Positions 14,409-23,200 are shown, numbered from the stretch's first letter. The stretch is 26,022 nt of DNA from Akkermansiaceae bacterium UBA2367 (GCA_002344525.1 DDTJ01000022.1:38841-64862); one strand, 5' to 3'. Numbers and translations: made by a program. The notes: a model not told the origin generated them from the letters alone.

Positions 14409-15806
14409 TCAAGCGAGCACATCCAGAATCGGCTCGCCGCTCGAAATCATCAGCGGCCGCCCTTGGCTGTCGTGGTATTCCGAGGTCGGGTCGATCCCGA
14501 GCAGGTAGTAGATCGTCGCGGAGAGATCCTCCAAGCGCACCGGTTTCTCGATGGGCTTGCTCGCGGTCTCGTCGCTGGCGCCGTAGATGTAGCCGCGTTT
14601 CACCCCGCCGCCGGCGAGGAGGACGCTGTAGCAGCCCGGCCAATGGTCGCGGCTGGCGTTCTTGTTGATCTTCGGGGTGCGTCCGAATTCGCCCATCCAG
14701 ACGACGAGGGTTTCGTCGAGGAGGCCGCGGTTCTCCAGATCGTGGATCAAGGTCGGCAGGGTCGTCTCGGTGATGGGGAAATGATACTGCTCGATGATGG
14801 GATACATCCGCGTGTCGTTGAAGCCGTGGGTGTCCCAGCCGCCGTCGGTGATGCTCTGCCCGCCGATGCCGGCGGAGAAGTAGCAGGTCACGAACTTGAC
14901 CCCGTGCTCGACGAGCCGCCGCGCGAGGAGGCAGCCCTGCCCGTAGGTGGTGCGCCCGTAGGCGTCGCGGACTTTGGCGGGTTCGGCGGAGAGGTCGAAG
15001 GCCTCGCGGACGCGCTCGCTGTTGAGCATGGCGATGGCGTTCTTGTAATAGTCGTCTAGCCCCCGCGCCTCGGCGGAGTGGTCGAGGAGGCGCGACTGGC
15101 GGTCGATCAGCTCCTGCAAGCCGCGGCGGGCTTGGAGGCGGTCGATGTTGAGGTTGTTGGGCAGGCTCAGTTCGGGGAGCTTGAAGTTCGGATCGTTGGG
15201 GTTGCGCGGGACGAAGAGGGGGTCGTAGCGTTTCCCGAGGAAGCTGGCGGCCTGTCCGGGAGTGCGCGAGCCGTCGGCGACGACGTGGGGGAAGGTCACG
15301 AAGGTGGGCAGCCCGCCCTTGGGATTCGGGGCGAAGCGATCCACGACGGAACCGTAGGCCGGGCGCAGGTCGATGGAGTCTCGCAAGCGCTGGTCGTCGG
15401 TCGGCGGGGCGTGCCCGGAGAGGGCGTAGTAGCCGGCCGAGTTGTGGTTCTTCATGTTGTGGTAGACCGAACGGATCACGGTGAAGCGATCCATGATCTT
15501 GGCCACGCGGGGCAGGTGCTCGCTGGTGAGCAGGTCGGGGTTGCCCGTGCGGATGGGCTTGTGCGGGCTGCGGTATTCGGAGGGGGCGTCCGGCTTCAGG
15601 TCGAACATGTCGAGGTGCGAGGGGCCGCCCCATTGGAAAAGGAAGATGACCGACTTCGCCCGCACCGGAGGGCGACCGCCGGGATATTCGCTGCCGGCGA
15701 GGATCTTCGGCAGGGTCAGCCCGAGCGCCCCCATGCCGCCCGCCTTGATGAGCTGGCGGCGGGAGAGGCGGAGGGCGTCGAAGCCGGGGCAGGAGGGAGG
15801 TTTCAT
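14409..15806 (-). CDS. DUF1501 protein (Tat-exported, sulfatase/phosphatase-fold family)
   Basis: A 465-residue DUF1501 protein, a family abundant in Planctomycetes and Verrucomicrobia with an alkaline-phosphatase/sulfatase-type fold. A Tat signal (LSRRQLIKAGGMGALGL, twin Arg 16-17) is followed by SVIFLFQWGGPSHLDMFDLK, the family start. Later conserved segments include GGWDTHGFN, VVWMGEFGRTPKIN with DHWPGCYSVLLAGGG, and the C-terminal LEDLSATIYYLLGIDP. The enzymatic role is not established; co-occurrence with DUF1549/DUF1553 proteins suggests a shared exported polysaccharide or organic-matter pathway. It lies downstream of such a gene (231-bp gap filled with a palindrome), as expected. Confidence 0.93.
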   Translation of the reverse strand: MKPPSCPGFDALRLSRRQLIKAGGMGALGLTLPKILAGSEYPGGRPPVRAKSVIFLFQWGGPSHLDMFDLKPDAPSEYRSPHKPIRTGNPDLLTSEHLPRVAKIMDRFTVIRSVYHNMKNHNSAGYYALSGHAPPTDDQRLRDSIDLRPAYGSVVDRFAPNPKGGLPTFVTFPHVVADGSRTPGQAASFLGKRYDPLFVPRNPNDPNFKLPELSLPNNLNIDRLQARRGLQELIDRQSRLLDHSAEARGLDDYYKNAIAMLNSERVREAFDLSAEPAKVRDAYGRTTYGQGCLLARRLVEHGVKFVTCYFSAGIGGQSITDGGWDTHGFNDTRMYPIIEQYHFPITETTLPTLIHDLENRGLLDETLVVWMGEFGRTPKINKNASRDHWPGCYSVLLAGGGVKRGYIYGASDETASKPIEKPVRLEDLSATIYYLLGIDPTSEYHDSQGRPLMISSGEPILDVLA

Positions 15807-15824
15807 CGGGAAACTGGGAGGTGG

Positions 15825-15854
15825 ACCGCTGATTGGCGCTGATCTACGCTGATG
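15825..15854. repeat. Single arm of a decamer repeat
   Basis: Three 10-nt units (CGCTGATTGG, CGCTGATCTA, CGCTGATGG) lie upstream of the DUF1501 start. They are the same family as the paired arms at 21433-21510, but I see no second arm here. Confidence 0.7.
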
Positions 15855-15901
15855 GCCTTGAGGGGAAGGCTAGGAAAGAACCCCCACGTTTCCATCGCCC
15901 T

Positions 15902-15995
15902 GCATTCGTGAAAATTCGCGGCCATTTGCGCTCATTCGCGTTCCTTTCTTTTTCAACGCGAATGGCCGCAAATGGCCGCGAATTTTCGCAAATGC
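15902..15995. repeat. Long palindrome with decamer-phased arms
   Basis: Two 41-nt arms (15902-15942 and 15955-15995) match as reverse complements at 37 of 41 positions, with a 12-nt T-rich loop. Each arm is four 10-nt units, for example CATTCGTGAA, AATTCGCGGC, CATTTGCGCT, CATTCGCGTT. It lies between the DUF1549 stop and the DUF1501 start. Confidence 0.9.
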
Positions 15996-16037
15996 CCGTG
16001 TGGATGGGGCCATCTGTCGTGAGTTTCTCTGCCTGTT

Positions 16038-18305
16038 TCATCGTCGCAACAAAAACTCCTTCGCATTCAGCAGCGCCCAAGCGAGGTCCTCGAGCGCGGC
16101 GCGGCGGTCCTCGGCGGAGGCGAGGTAGTCCTCCGTCGCGCTCAGTTCCTCGTCCGAAGGTTCGCGGGTGAGGAGGGTCCAATACAGAGTCTCGACGACC
16201 TCGCGCTCGGGCTTCTCCGATTCGAGGAGCTGGTCGAGGAGGTTGCCTTTTTGCGTGAGCAGCCCGTTCAGGGTCTGGCCGCTGGTGAGTTCGAAAACCT
16301 GCGCCAAGGAGGTGTCGGACGTGCGCTCGGTGTCGGAGTTGGTGAGGCGAGGAGGTTTGCCGAAAAGCCGGACGAAGCGGTCGCCGTCGGTCGGTTTGCT
16401 AGGGCGATAGACGGCCTGCACGCCGGGAAGCTGGGCCGCGCGCATGGGCTCCTTGTGCCCCTCGAAGCTCGGTCGGCCTTCCGCTCCCAGCATCGCGAGG
16501 TGGACGGAGTCGAGGAGCTGCTCGGCCCCGAGGCGGCGGGGCAGGACGCGGGCGAAGTTGGTCTCGTCGTCGAGGTTGCTGTCGTCGGGTTCGACGCCCG
16601 ACTGGTAGGCTCGCGAGGCGCAGATCGTGCGGATGGCGTGGCGCAGGTCGAAGCCGCTGGAGACGAAATCCCCGGTCAGCGCGTCGAGCAGGACGGGGTT
16701 CACGGGCGGGTTCGTCGCGCGGAAATCATCGACCGGATCGACGAGGCCGCGCCCCATCAGGTGGAACCAGATGCGGTTGACCTGCACCTTGGCAAAAAGG
16801 GGATGCTCCGGCGAAGTCATCCAGCGTCCGAGGGCTTCGAGGCGCTTGGGATCGAGGGCGAGTTCGTCGCGCTCGCCGAGGAGCCGCGCTTTCGGAGCTT
16901 GGCCGCTGCGGGGATCCTTCAGCTCCCGTTTCTCGACGAATTGAACGACCTGTTCGCCGACGAAGTTGTTCTTGTCGTTCGAGTCGAAGCGCTTGTTCTC
17001 CTTGATGTCGTAGTCGATCCCGTCGAAGACCGCGGAGAACTCGTAGTAGTCATCCATGGTCCAGCGTTCGGAGGGGTGGTTGTGGCATTTCGCGCAATTC
17101 AGCCGCACCCCGAGGAAGATCTGGGCGACGGCCTCGGCCCGCTGGTCGGGGGCGCGGAGGGCGCGGTAGTAGTTCGCCGGGGCGACCTCGTAGGTGCTGC
17201 CGAGGGCGGAGACGACCTCGCGGGCGAAACGGTCGATGGGCTTGTTCTCGGCGATGGACTTCCGGATCCAGCCGTGGAAGGCGGCGACGCCCTTGGTGTC
17301 CAGCACCTTCTCCTCGACGCGGAGGAGGTCGGCCCACTTCAGCGCCCAGAAGTCGGCGAACTCGGGCCGTTGCAGCAGCGCATCGACGAGCTTGGCACGT
17401 TTGTCAGGATCGCCGTCGGCGACGAAAGCGCGGGCCTCGGCTTCGGTGGGGATGAGTCCGAGCAGGTCGAGGTGGACGCGCCGGGCGAAGGTGGCGTCGT
17501 CGCAGGGCTCGGAGGGGTTCATCCGCAGGGTCCGCCATTTCGCGTGGAGAGCCTCGTCGATGAAGTTGTGTGCCGGAGGATCGCTCCAGACGAAGCCGGG
17601 CCGCTCGGGCACGAAGGCGAGGCGCACAGGGGCCTGGAGGCCGAGGTAGCGGACGTTCACCGTGGTCTCGCCGGGGCTGTGGCTTTGCACGAAGCCCTCG
17701 CCATCGATTTCCACGTTCAAGGCGGTCGGCTCGTAGATGGCCCAGCGGTTCACGTCGCGCCTCGAACCGTCGGAGAAATGGGCGGTGACGGCGAGCTTCA
17801 CGGAGTCCTCGGGGGCGAAAAGGACCTTCTCCTCCGGCGTCGCCTCGAGGCGCACGAGCGTTGGTTCGCCGGGCCGGTCGCGGGGTGCGCCCTCGGAGAT
17901 CCATTGCCGGAGGAGGGCGTAGGATTCGGAATCCTTCTCGAAGCGCTTCCCGCCCTCGTGTTTCACGTCGAGGATGGCCTTGCGGAGAAGGTAGCTTTTG
18001 TCGGGATCGCCGAGATTGACGAATTTCTCGACGAGGGCGGCGTGGTCTTTGACAGGGTCTTCCGCCCGAAGCGACAGGGTCAACTCGCCTTTCCCAGTCT
18101 GCGCCCCGTGGCAAGCGCCCAGATTGCAGCCTACGCGAGTGATGACGGGAAGGATGTCGTTGCGGTAGGAGATGCCGCCGGGGGCGGAGTCAGGGGTGGA
18201 TGGGTCACGGGTCACGGGAGCGGAGTCCTGCGCTAGGAGCGGGCAAGCAAGGACGAACGCGCCGAGGAGGAGCGCGGCAGGGATGGCTGGACTCGGGGAC
18301 CGCAT
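16038..18305 (-). CDS. DUF1549/DUF1553 exported cytochrome-like protein
   Basis: A 755-residue exported protein of the DUF1549-DUF1553 family typical of Planctomycetes and Verrucomicrobia. The start at 18305 gives a signal peptide (hydrophobic 8-25). A cytochrome-like heme motif follows: GCNLGACHG (C60, C65, H66; spacing CX4CH). An Ig-like Big_2-type region comes next (about 165-245), then DUF1549 with LNCAKCHNHPSERW, a second heme-type CxxCH motif. DUF1553 forms the C-terminal third with VNRIWFHLMGRGLVDPVDDF and ends near WALLNAKEFLLRR. Function is unknown. It precedes a DUF1501 gene, the usual pairing. A longer in-frame start at 18425 overlaps tatD and is unlikely. Confidence 0.92.
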   Translation of the reverse strand: MRSPSPAIPAALLLGAFVLACPLLAQDSAPVTRDPSTPDSAPGGISYRNDILPVITRVGCNLGACHGAQTGKGELTLSLRAEDPVKDHAALVEKFVNLGDPDKSYLLRKAILDVKHEGGKRFEKDSESYALLRQWISEGAPRDRPGEPTLVRLEATPEEKVLFAPEDSVKLAVTAHFSDGSRRDVNRWAIYEPTALNVEIDGEGFVQSHSPGETTVNVRYLGLQAPVRLAFVPERPGFVWSDPPAHNFIDEALHAKWRTLRMNPSEPCDDATFARRVHLDLLGLIPTEAEARAFVADGDPDKRAKLVDALLQRPEFADFWALKWADLLRVEEKVLDTKGVAAFHGWIRKSIAENKPIDRFAREVVSALGSTYEVAPANYYRALRAPDQRAEAVAQIFLGVRLNCAKCHNHPSERWTMDDYYEFSAVFDGIDYDIKENKRFDSNDKNNFVGEQVVQFVEKRELKDPRSGQAPKARLLGERDELALDPKRLEALGRWMTSPEHPLFAKVQVNRIWFHLMGRGLVDPVDDFRATNPPVNPVLLDALTGDFVSSGFDLRHAIRTICASRAYQSGVEPDDSNLDDETNFARVLPRRLGAEQLLDSVHLAMLGAEGRPSFEGHKEPMRAAQLPGVQAVYRPSKPTDGDRFVRLFGKPPRLTNSDTERTSDTSLAQVFELTSGQTLNGLLTQKGNLLDQLLESEKPEREVVETLYWTLLTREPSDEELSATEDYLASAEDRRAALEDLAWALLNAKEFLLRR

Positions 18306-18384
18306 GGAACGGAGACAGGGTAGGCCCGAAGAGGGGCTTCTCAACGAGCGGGATTGCGTGAACGGCGGTGGGCGGAAATGTGCG

Positions 18385-19194
18385 TCAACGGCTTGATTCG
18401 GGGTGCTGTCCCGCTCTGCCGCCATACCATGCCGCGAAATTCCGGCGGGTCCGCTTTACCAGCGCTTCAAACCCCAGCCCATATCGCGCCGCCACCGCCT
18501 CGTAGACCGCCATGAGGTTTCCGGGATGGTTGAGGTTCCCGTCGGCCAAGGCGTGGCGCAGCATCTCCGGCGGCAGGGCCATGTCGGGGGCGTCGCTTTC
18601 GATCAGGAACCGGTCTCTCGGCACCGCGTCGAAGGCGGCGAGCTTCCGCTCCTTCCCCGGCTGGAAGAAATAGCCCGAGATGGAAAAGAAAGCCCCTCTC
18701 GCGGCGAAGTCGCCCACCATTTCCATCGGTCCGCCGTAGGAGTGGAGCAGCGGGCTGCGCTCCAAGCCAGCCGCGTCGAGCGCCTCGATCAGGGAGCCCC
18801 AAGCCCGCAGACAGTGGATCGAGACGGGACGCCCAAGCCGCTTCGCCAGATCGAGCTGGGCCGCGAAGACCTCGCGTTGCCGTCCGAAATCGCTGCCGCG
18901 AATCCAGCGGTCGAGGCCGATCTCGCCGATTCCCCCGCCGGGATGTTGGACGAGCCGCGCTTCCAAGTCCGCGAGCCAGCCTTCCGGTTCGCCGCCGACC
19001 CGCCAAGGATGGAGGCCGAAGGAAGGGATCACCTCCGCGTGTTCCGCCGCGAGCGCCGCGACCGCATCCCAGTCGCCGGGATGGGTGCCGTTGACGACGA
19101 GACGCCCGATCCCGAGAGCGCGCACGGCTCCCATGATTTCCGCGACCGAGTCGGCGAGCCGGGGATCTTGGAGATGGAGGTGGCAGTCGATCAT
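18385..19194 (-). CDS. TatD-family metal-dependent hydrolase/DNase
   Basis: A 269-residue TIM-barrel metal-dependent hydrolase of the TatD family. The metal-ligand motif HLHL (H5, H7) follows the start; IGEIGLD carries the bridging Glu, VSIHCLRA and LLHSYGG carry His residues, and FLIESDAPD gives the final Asp. These are the TatD set in normal order, with usual length. Members act as metal-dependent 3'-5' exonucleases or deoxyribonucleases; the precise substrate here is not known. The start overlaps the SufE stop by four bases (ATGA), indicating translational coupling. Confidence 0.93.
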   Translation of the reverse strand: MIDCHLHLQDPRLADSVAEIMGAVRALGIGRLVVNGTHPGDWDAVAALAAEHAEVIPSFGLHPWRVGGEPEGWLADLEARLVQHPGGGIGEIGLDRWIRGSDFGRQREVFAAQLDLAKRLGRPVSIHCLRAWGSLIEALDAAGLERSPLLHSYGGPMEMVGDFAARGAFFSISGYFFQPGKERKLAAFDAVPRDRFLIESDAPDMALPPEMLRHALADGNLNHPGNLMAVYEAVAARYGLGFEALVKRTRRNFAAWYGGRAGQHPESSR

Positions 19195-19622
19195 GCCGCG
19201 GCTTCCTTCCGCGCAGCGGTCGCCTGCTCCACGAGCCGCTCCCGCAGACGGCGCAGCCCCCGCAGGCGCGTGGGCGTGAGGTGTCGGTCGATCCCGAGCC
19301 TTTCCACGAAATCCGGCTCCGTGGCGAGGACTTCCTCCGGCCTCGCCCCCGTGTAGATCCGTCGGAACAGGGCCGCGATACCGCTCAAGGCGGGCGATTC
19401 CGACTCGATGTCCACCTCCAGCGCGCCGCCCTCCCCGCGCCGCACGGAGAGCCAGACGCGGGAGACGCAGCCCGGCACCAGATTTTCGTCGCGCCGCTCC
19501 TCCTCCGGCAAGGGCGGCATCCCCGCCGCCGCCGTCTCCACGATGAGCTGGAAGCGCTCGCGGGGGTCCTCGATCAAGAGGTATTCCTCCACGAGGAGGT
19601 TCTGGCGGTCCGACGCCGTCAT
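19191..19622 (-). CDS. SufE-family sulfur acceptor protein
   Basis: A 143-residue SufE-like protein. The catalytic, sulfur-accepting Cys is C52 in LVPGCVSRVWL, the strongest motif of the family, and SPALSGIAALFRRIYTG also matches. SufE accepts persulfide sulfur from the cysteine desulfurase SufS and passes it to the Fe-S cluster scaffold in the cytoplasm. No other suf genes are seen here, so this copy is separated from its usual cluster and could serve another desulfurase (as CsdE does). It is the second gene of a GNAT-SufE-TatD cluster. Confidence 0.93.
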   Translation of the reverse strand: MTASDRQNLLVEEYLLIEDPRERFQLIVETAAAGMPPLPEEERRDENLVPGCVSRVWLSVRRGEGGALEVDIESESPALSGIAALFRRIYTGARPEEVLATEPDFVERLGIDRHLTPTRLRGLRRLRERLVEQATAARKEAAA

Positions 19623-19647
19623 CGGAGTCTGTCCCTTCGAGACCCGC

Positions 19648-20142
19648 TCAATCCTCCAGCGCGAGGCGCATCGGGATCATGCTGGAGTGGCGGAAGTTCA
19701 GCTTCTCGAAGAAATGCTGGCTCTCTTCGCTGATCTTGTCGGTGAGGAGGGTGATGCGTTTGAAATCCTTCCGCTTCGCGAAGTCGATGACGTAGTCGAC
19801 GAGCTGCGTCCCGTAGCCTTGGCCGCGAAAGTCGGGATGGATGATGACGTCCTCCAGCAGGATGACGAAGCCTCCCATGGCCGTGCTGATGGTGAAGAGC
19901 ACGTTGACCATCCCGATGATCTCGTAGTCCGTCCGCACCACGAAGATGCGGCCCCGGTTCGGCTGCTCCAGAATCGAGCGCAGCCCGCGCTCCTGCCTGC
20001 GGCGGTCGGGATTGAAATCCTCCTCGATCTCGAAGAGCGCCATCGTCAGATCGACGAGTCGAGGCAGGTCGTCGAGCGTGGCGGGTTCGATCCGCGCCCG
20101 CTGGTTGAGGGGGCGGATCGGCGCGGTGTGGGAGATGTCCAT
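19648..20142 (-). CDS. GNAT-family N-acetyltransferase
   Basis: A 164-residue GNAT acetyltransferase. The acetyl-CoA pyrophosphate-binding motif RGQGYG (106-111) follows the DVIIHPDFRGQGYG strand-loop, and the later strand-helix FKRITLLTDKISEESQHFFEKLNF fits motif B. The substrate cannot be told. It is the first gene of a probable operon, ending 25 bp before the SufE start. The next upstream gene is on the opposite strand, with a 300-bp repeat-filled gap, so the operon's promoter should lie at about 20143-20230. Confidence 0.88.
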   Translation of the reverse strand: MDISHTAPIRPLNQRARIEPATLDDLPRLVDLTMALFEIEEDFNPDRRRQERGLRSILEQPNRGRIFVVRTDYEIIGMVNVLFTISTAMGGFVILLEDVIIHPDFRGQGYGTQLVDYVIDFAKRKDFKRITLLTDKISEESQHFFEKLNFRHSSMIPMRLALED

Positions 20143-20230
20143 CGGATTCCGGGGAGGGGCGCTTACGGTCCGAGAGTAGCAAAAACAGGGCCGTTGTAAA
20201 TCCTAAATCCATCAATCGCTGCGCGGGACC

Positions 20231-20340
20231 GCCGATTGGTGCCGATGATTCAATTCGGATTTTGGACCACGAATGAACACAAATGAACACGGATTTTCTT
20301 GATCTCCATTCGTGTGATTCGTGTCATTCGTGGTCCAAAC
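20231..20340. repeat. Palindrome with decamer-type arms plus a half element
   Basis: The arms 20261-20293 and 20305-20340 are imperfect reverse complements; the outer 15 bp (TTTGGACCACGAATG) pair exactly. The left arm has 10-nt units (ACGAATGAAC, ACAAATGAAC), while the right arm units are 9 nt (ATTCGTGTG, ATTCGTGTC). A half element with units GCCGATTGGT and GCCGATGATT precedes it (20231-20258). The inverse of its left arm also occurs at the very start of the window. Confidence 0.88.
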
Positions 20341-20442
20341 CTAACAAAGCAGGAGTATTCCAAACCCGAAAAGATCAACGGTCGCCGGAGGCCCACCCGA
20401 AACCCGGCTCATGTCCGCCGGACTTGCGGAGGGAAGGGGGGC

Positions 20443-21396
20443 ATGGTTCACTCGGCCATGCCCTGCTCCCGTCGCACCTTCGTCCGTCGCGCTCTCGCCG
20501 CCGCTTCCGTCGGCGGGCTCGGCGGCCCTGCCCTCGCCCAACCTCCGCGCGGCGGTGGTCTCGCCATCGGCACCTACGGGCTCCAGTCGATGCCTCTGGA
20601 GGAAGCGGTCCGGCTGGTCGCGGAGACGGGCTACAACGCCATCGAAATCGCGGCGATGCCGGGGATGACGGGATCGCCCTCGCGGTTTTCCACCGGGGAC
20701 CGCAAGCGGCTCCGCTCCGTCCTCGCCGACAGCGGTCTGCGGCTCTGCGCGATCATGGCCGATCTCCAGCCGAAGCGGCTCGAAGCGGACCACCAGAAGC
20801 AGCTCGCCGAGCTCTACCACCTCATCCAGTTCGGCCACGCCCTCTCCCCGGATCGAGCCCCGGTCGTGCAGACGGTGCTGGGCGGAAAAGACTGGGGGGC
20901 CTCGCGGGAATTCTTCCGCGACCGCATCGCCAACTGGGTGCAGGTCGCCGGGGATCTGCGGGGCTTCCTCTCGATCAAGCCGCACCGCTACCACGCCATG
21001 TCGCGGCCCTCGGAGGCGCTCTGGCTCATCGAGCAGCTCGGCTCGCCGGAGCGGCTCGGGATGACCTTCGACTACAGCCACTACGCCTTCCTCGATCCCG
21101 AGCTGCCCATCGAGGCGGCGGTGCGGGAGGCCCTGCCGCGCACGAACTACGTCGCGGTGAAGGACGCGGTGCTGGAGGATGGCAAGGTGCGGTTCGCCCT
21201 CCCCGGCGAAGGCGATGCCTGGGACCACGCCGACATCGTTTCGGCCTTCTACGACGGCGGCTACCGGGGCGATTTCTGCTGCGAGGTCAGCAGCCAGATC
21301 TGGAGGGCTCCCGGCTACGATCCCGTTGCGGCGACGAAACTCTGCTTCGAAAGCATGAAAGCCGCCTTCGACCGGGCCGGGGTGGCGAGGAGGTAA
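20443..21396 (+). CDS. Tat-exported sugar phosphate isomerase/epimerase-like TIM-barrel protein
   Basis: A 317-residue xylose-isomerase-like TIM-barrel protein with a Tat signal (SRRTFVRRALAAASVGG, twin Arg 10-11). The ATG at 20443 was chosen because AGGGAAGGGGG lies just upstream; a longer frame runs back through the palindromic repeat and is not likely to be used. Core elements include TGYNAIEIAAMPG (about 65-77), LGMTFDYSHYAFLD (the Asp/His strand) and the late GDFCCEVSSQ strand with the expected Glu. The substrate is not known. It is the first plus-strand gene of a run that continues into the cytochrome-WD40 and DUF1549 genes. The stop codon TAA lies inside the first bases of a repeat. 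Confidence 0.85.
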   Translation: MVHSAMPCSRRTFVRRALAAASVGGLGGPALAQPPRGGGLAIGTYGLQSMPLEEAVRLVAETGYNAIEIAAMPGMTGSPSRFSTGDRKRLRSVLADSGLRLCAIMADLQPKRLEADHQKQLAELYHLIQFGHALSPDRAPVVQTVLGGKDWGASREFFRDRIANWVQVAGDLRGFLSIKPHRYHAMSRPSEALWLIEQLGSPERLGMTFDYSHYAFLDPELPIEAAVREALPRTNYVAVKDAVLEDGKVRFALPGEGDAWDHADIVSAFYDGGYRGDFCCEVSSQIWRAPGYDPVAATKLCFESMKAAFDRAGVARR

Positions 21397-21553
21397 ATCC
21401 GAAGCTCGAAATCCGAATTTGGCCTCCGGCGACCACTGATCTTCGCTGATTTCTGCTGATGTTTTTTTGGTTGGAAAAAATCAGCGCGGATCAGCGTCAA
21501 TCAGCGGTTCCACGAAGCGGATTTCGGATTTCGAGCTTCGGATTTCGAATTTT
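21395..21553. repeat. Nested palindromes between isomerase and cytochrome-WD40 genes
   Basis: The outer arms 21395-21420 and 21521-21553 share a perfect inverted 21-mer (CGGATTTCGAGCTTCGG...). Inside are arms of another family, 21433-21460 (CACTGATCTT, CGCTGATTTC, TGCTGATG) and 21480-21510 (AATCAGCGCG, GATCAGCGTC, AATCAGCGG), around a T-rich centre. One palindrome therefore sits within another. The left outer arm begins inside the upstream gene's stop codon. Confidence 0.88.
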
Positions 21554-21578
21554 CCCTCCACACTCACGCCAGTTGACC

Positions 21579-23186
21579 ATGAGACGTTTACGGAGGCATC
21601 TTTCCGGGATGTCGGCCCATCGATTATTCCTTGTTTTTCTTTGTGCGCTCGCGCTCCCGGCTTTGGCCTCGGAGCCCGATCCGCTTGCCATTTTGCGGAA
21701 GGAATGCGTGAGCTGCCACACCGAGGCGAAGCGCAAGGGTGGACTCCTCATCGACTCGCGCGAATCCCTTCTGGAAGGCGGCGACACCGACGCGGCCATC
21801 GTGCCGGGCAAGGCGAAGGAGAGCCTGCTCGTCGAGGTGCTTTTCCCCGACGCGGACATGCACATGCCGCCGAAAGGCCAACTCGAACCGCGCGACATCG
21901 CCGCGCTCGAAAAATGGATCGACGCGGGTGCCCCGTGGGACGCGGACCGCTGGGCGAAGCTGAACCTGCCCGAGCGGAGCGAGGTCGCCCTCGGCTCCCT
22001 GCCGGACTCCTACGCCCCCATCCTCGCCATCGCCCTCTCGCCCGACCGCGCCCTGCTCGCCGCCGGGCGAGGCGGGGCCATCGACTGGTATCGCATCGTG
22101 CCGGGCGAGGAGGGCAAGCCCCCCGCTTTCCGCCTCGAACACGCCGCGACCTCCCCCGCACAGGGCGACGTGGTGCAGTCGCTCGCCTTTTCGCCCGACG
22201 GCAAGAGGCTCGCTTCGGGTGGCTTCCGTTCGGTCCGGCTCTGGGACCCCGCCGCCCCCGAGAAGCCGCTGAAGGAGATCGCCGAGCCTTTCCTCGGACG
22301 CCAGACCGCCTTGCTCTTCCTCGCCGATGGAAAGCGCCTCCTCGCCGCCGACTCCGTGCCCGCCCAGATCGGGCAGATCCACGAGATCGCCGTCGATTCC
22401 GAGCAGGTGAAAACCTTCGACAGCTCCCATCTCGACAGCGTGTTCACTCTCACCCTCAGCGCCGACGGGAAACGCTACGCCACCACCTCCGCCGACAAGC
22501 TCATCACCATCCGCGACAGCGCCACTCACGAGATCGTGAAACGGCTCGAAGGCCACACCGGCTACGTCCTCACCGCCGCTTTCTCCCCCGAGGGCGAGCG
22601 CCTCGCCAGCGGTGGCGACGACGAGGAGATCAAGGTTTGGAACCTCGACACGGGCAAGAAGGTCGGCTCCTTCGCCAGTCGGCGTTCCGGTCCGCTCTAC
22701 GGGCTGGCTTGGCACGTCGATCCCGCCAACGACAAGAAAAAGGCCGAGGAGAAGGACAAAGAGAAAGCCGCTGCGATCAACACCGACTTCATCCTCTCCG
22801 TGCCAGAGTCAGGCAAGCCCTCCGCCTTCACCGACCTGAAGGAGCACGAGGGCGAGCAAACCTCCACCGGAGCGAAGGAACGAGCCTTTGACACCGCCGG
22901 GACACCGCTTTTCGCCCTCGCCTTCGACCGGGAAAGTCTCTGGACCTATGCAGGAGGCGAAGACGGGCGTTTGCGCGCCTGGGACGACAAAGGCAAGCTC
23001 GTGCAGACGATGGATGCGCCTCCGGCACCGCCGGAGGCGAAACCCGAAATCCAAAATCCGAAGCCCGAACCGAAGCCCGAGCCTTCGAAGCCCGCACCCG
23101 CTCCCGCTCCCGCGGCGAAACCCGAAATCCAAAATCCGAAGCCCGAAGCTCCGAAACCCGACCCTGTTCCCTCTCCGGGGCAATAG
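21579..23186 (+). CDS. Exported cytochrome c (PSCyt1)-WD40 fusion protein
   Basis: A 535-residue exported protein. A signal peptide (about 1-30) is followed by a planctomycete-type cytochrome c domain with ECVSCHTEAKRKGG (CxxCH: C43, C46, H47) and HMPPKGQLEPRDIAALEKWI. The middle and C-terminal parts hold WD40 repeats such as VQSLAFSPDGKRLASGG, VLTAAFSPEGERLASGGDD and FALAFDRESLWTYAGG, probably a beta-propeller for protein interaction. The C-terminal tail is low complexity, rich in Pro, Lys and Glu, and carries two exact copies of a 33-bp repeat. Such proteins usually accompany DUF1549/DUF1501 genes, and the next gene is DUF1549. An alternative start at 21609 is preceded by GGAGG. Confidence 0.9.
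   Translation: MRRLRRHLSGMSAHRLFLVFLCALALPALASEPDPLAILRKECVSCHTEAKRKGGLLIDSRESLLEGGDTDAAIVPGKAKESLLVEVLFPDADMHMPPKGQLEPRDIAALEKWIDAGAPWDADRWAKLNLPERSEVALGSLPDSYAPILAIALSPDRALLAAGRGGAIDWYRIVPGEEGKPPAFRLEHAATSPAQGDVVQSLAFSPDGKRLASGGFRSVRLWDPAAPEKPLKEIAEPFLGRQTALLFLADGKRLLAADSVPAQIGQIHEIAVDSEQVKTFDSSHLDSVFTLTLSADGKRYATTSADKLITIRDSATHEIVKRLEGHTGYVLTAAFSPEGERLASGGDDEEIKVWNLDTGKKVGSFASRRSGPLYGLAWHVDPANDKKKAEEKDKEKAAAINTDFILSVPESGKPSAFTDLKEHEGEQTSTGAKERAFDTAGTPLFALAFDRESLWTYAGGEDGRLRAWDDKGKLVQTMDAPPAPPEAKPEIQNPKPEPKPEPSKPAPAPAPAAKPEIQNPKPEAPKPDPVPSPGQ
23037..23147 (+). repeat. Two exact 33-bp direct repeats inside the WD40 gene
   Basis: Copies 23037-23069 and 23115-23147 are identical and in frame (26 codons apart); each encodes AKPEIQNPKPE. 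The DNA, with GAAATCCAAAATCCGAAG, resembles the intergenic repeat arms at 21395-21420. Confidence 0.9.
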
Positions 23187-23200
23187 GGTTGGATGGAGTT

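Noticed and set aside
16251..18236. Plus-strand reading frame of 661 codons
   Set aside because: Antisense shadow of the DUF1549/DUF1553 gene, with low-complexity composition and no motifs.
20299..20442. In-frame N-terminal extension of the isomerase-like protein (ISIRVIRVIRG)
   Set aside because: The extension is the translated palindromic repeat; a good purine-rich ribosome site and the Tat signal favour the start at 20443.
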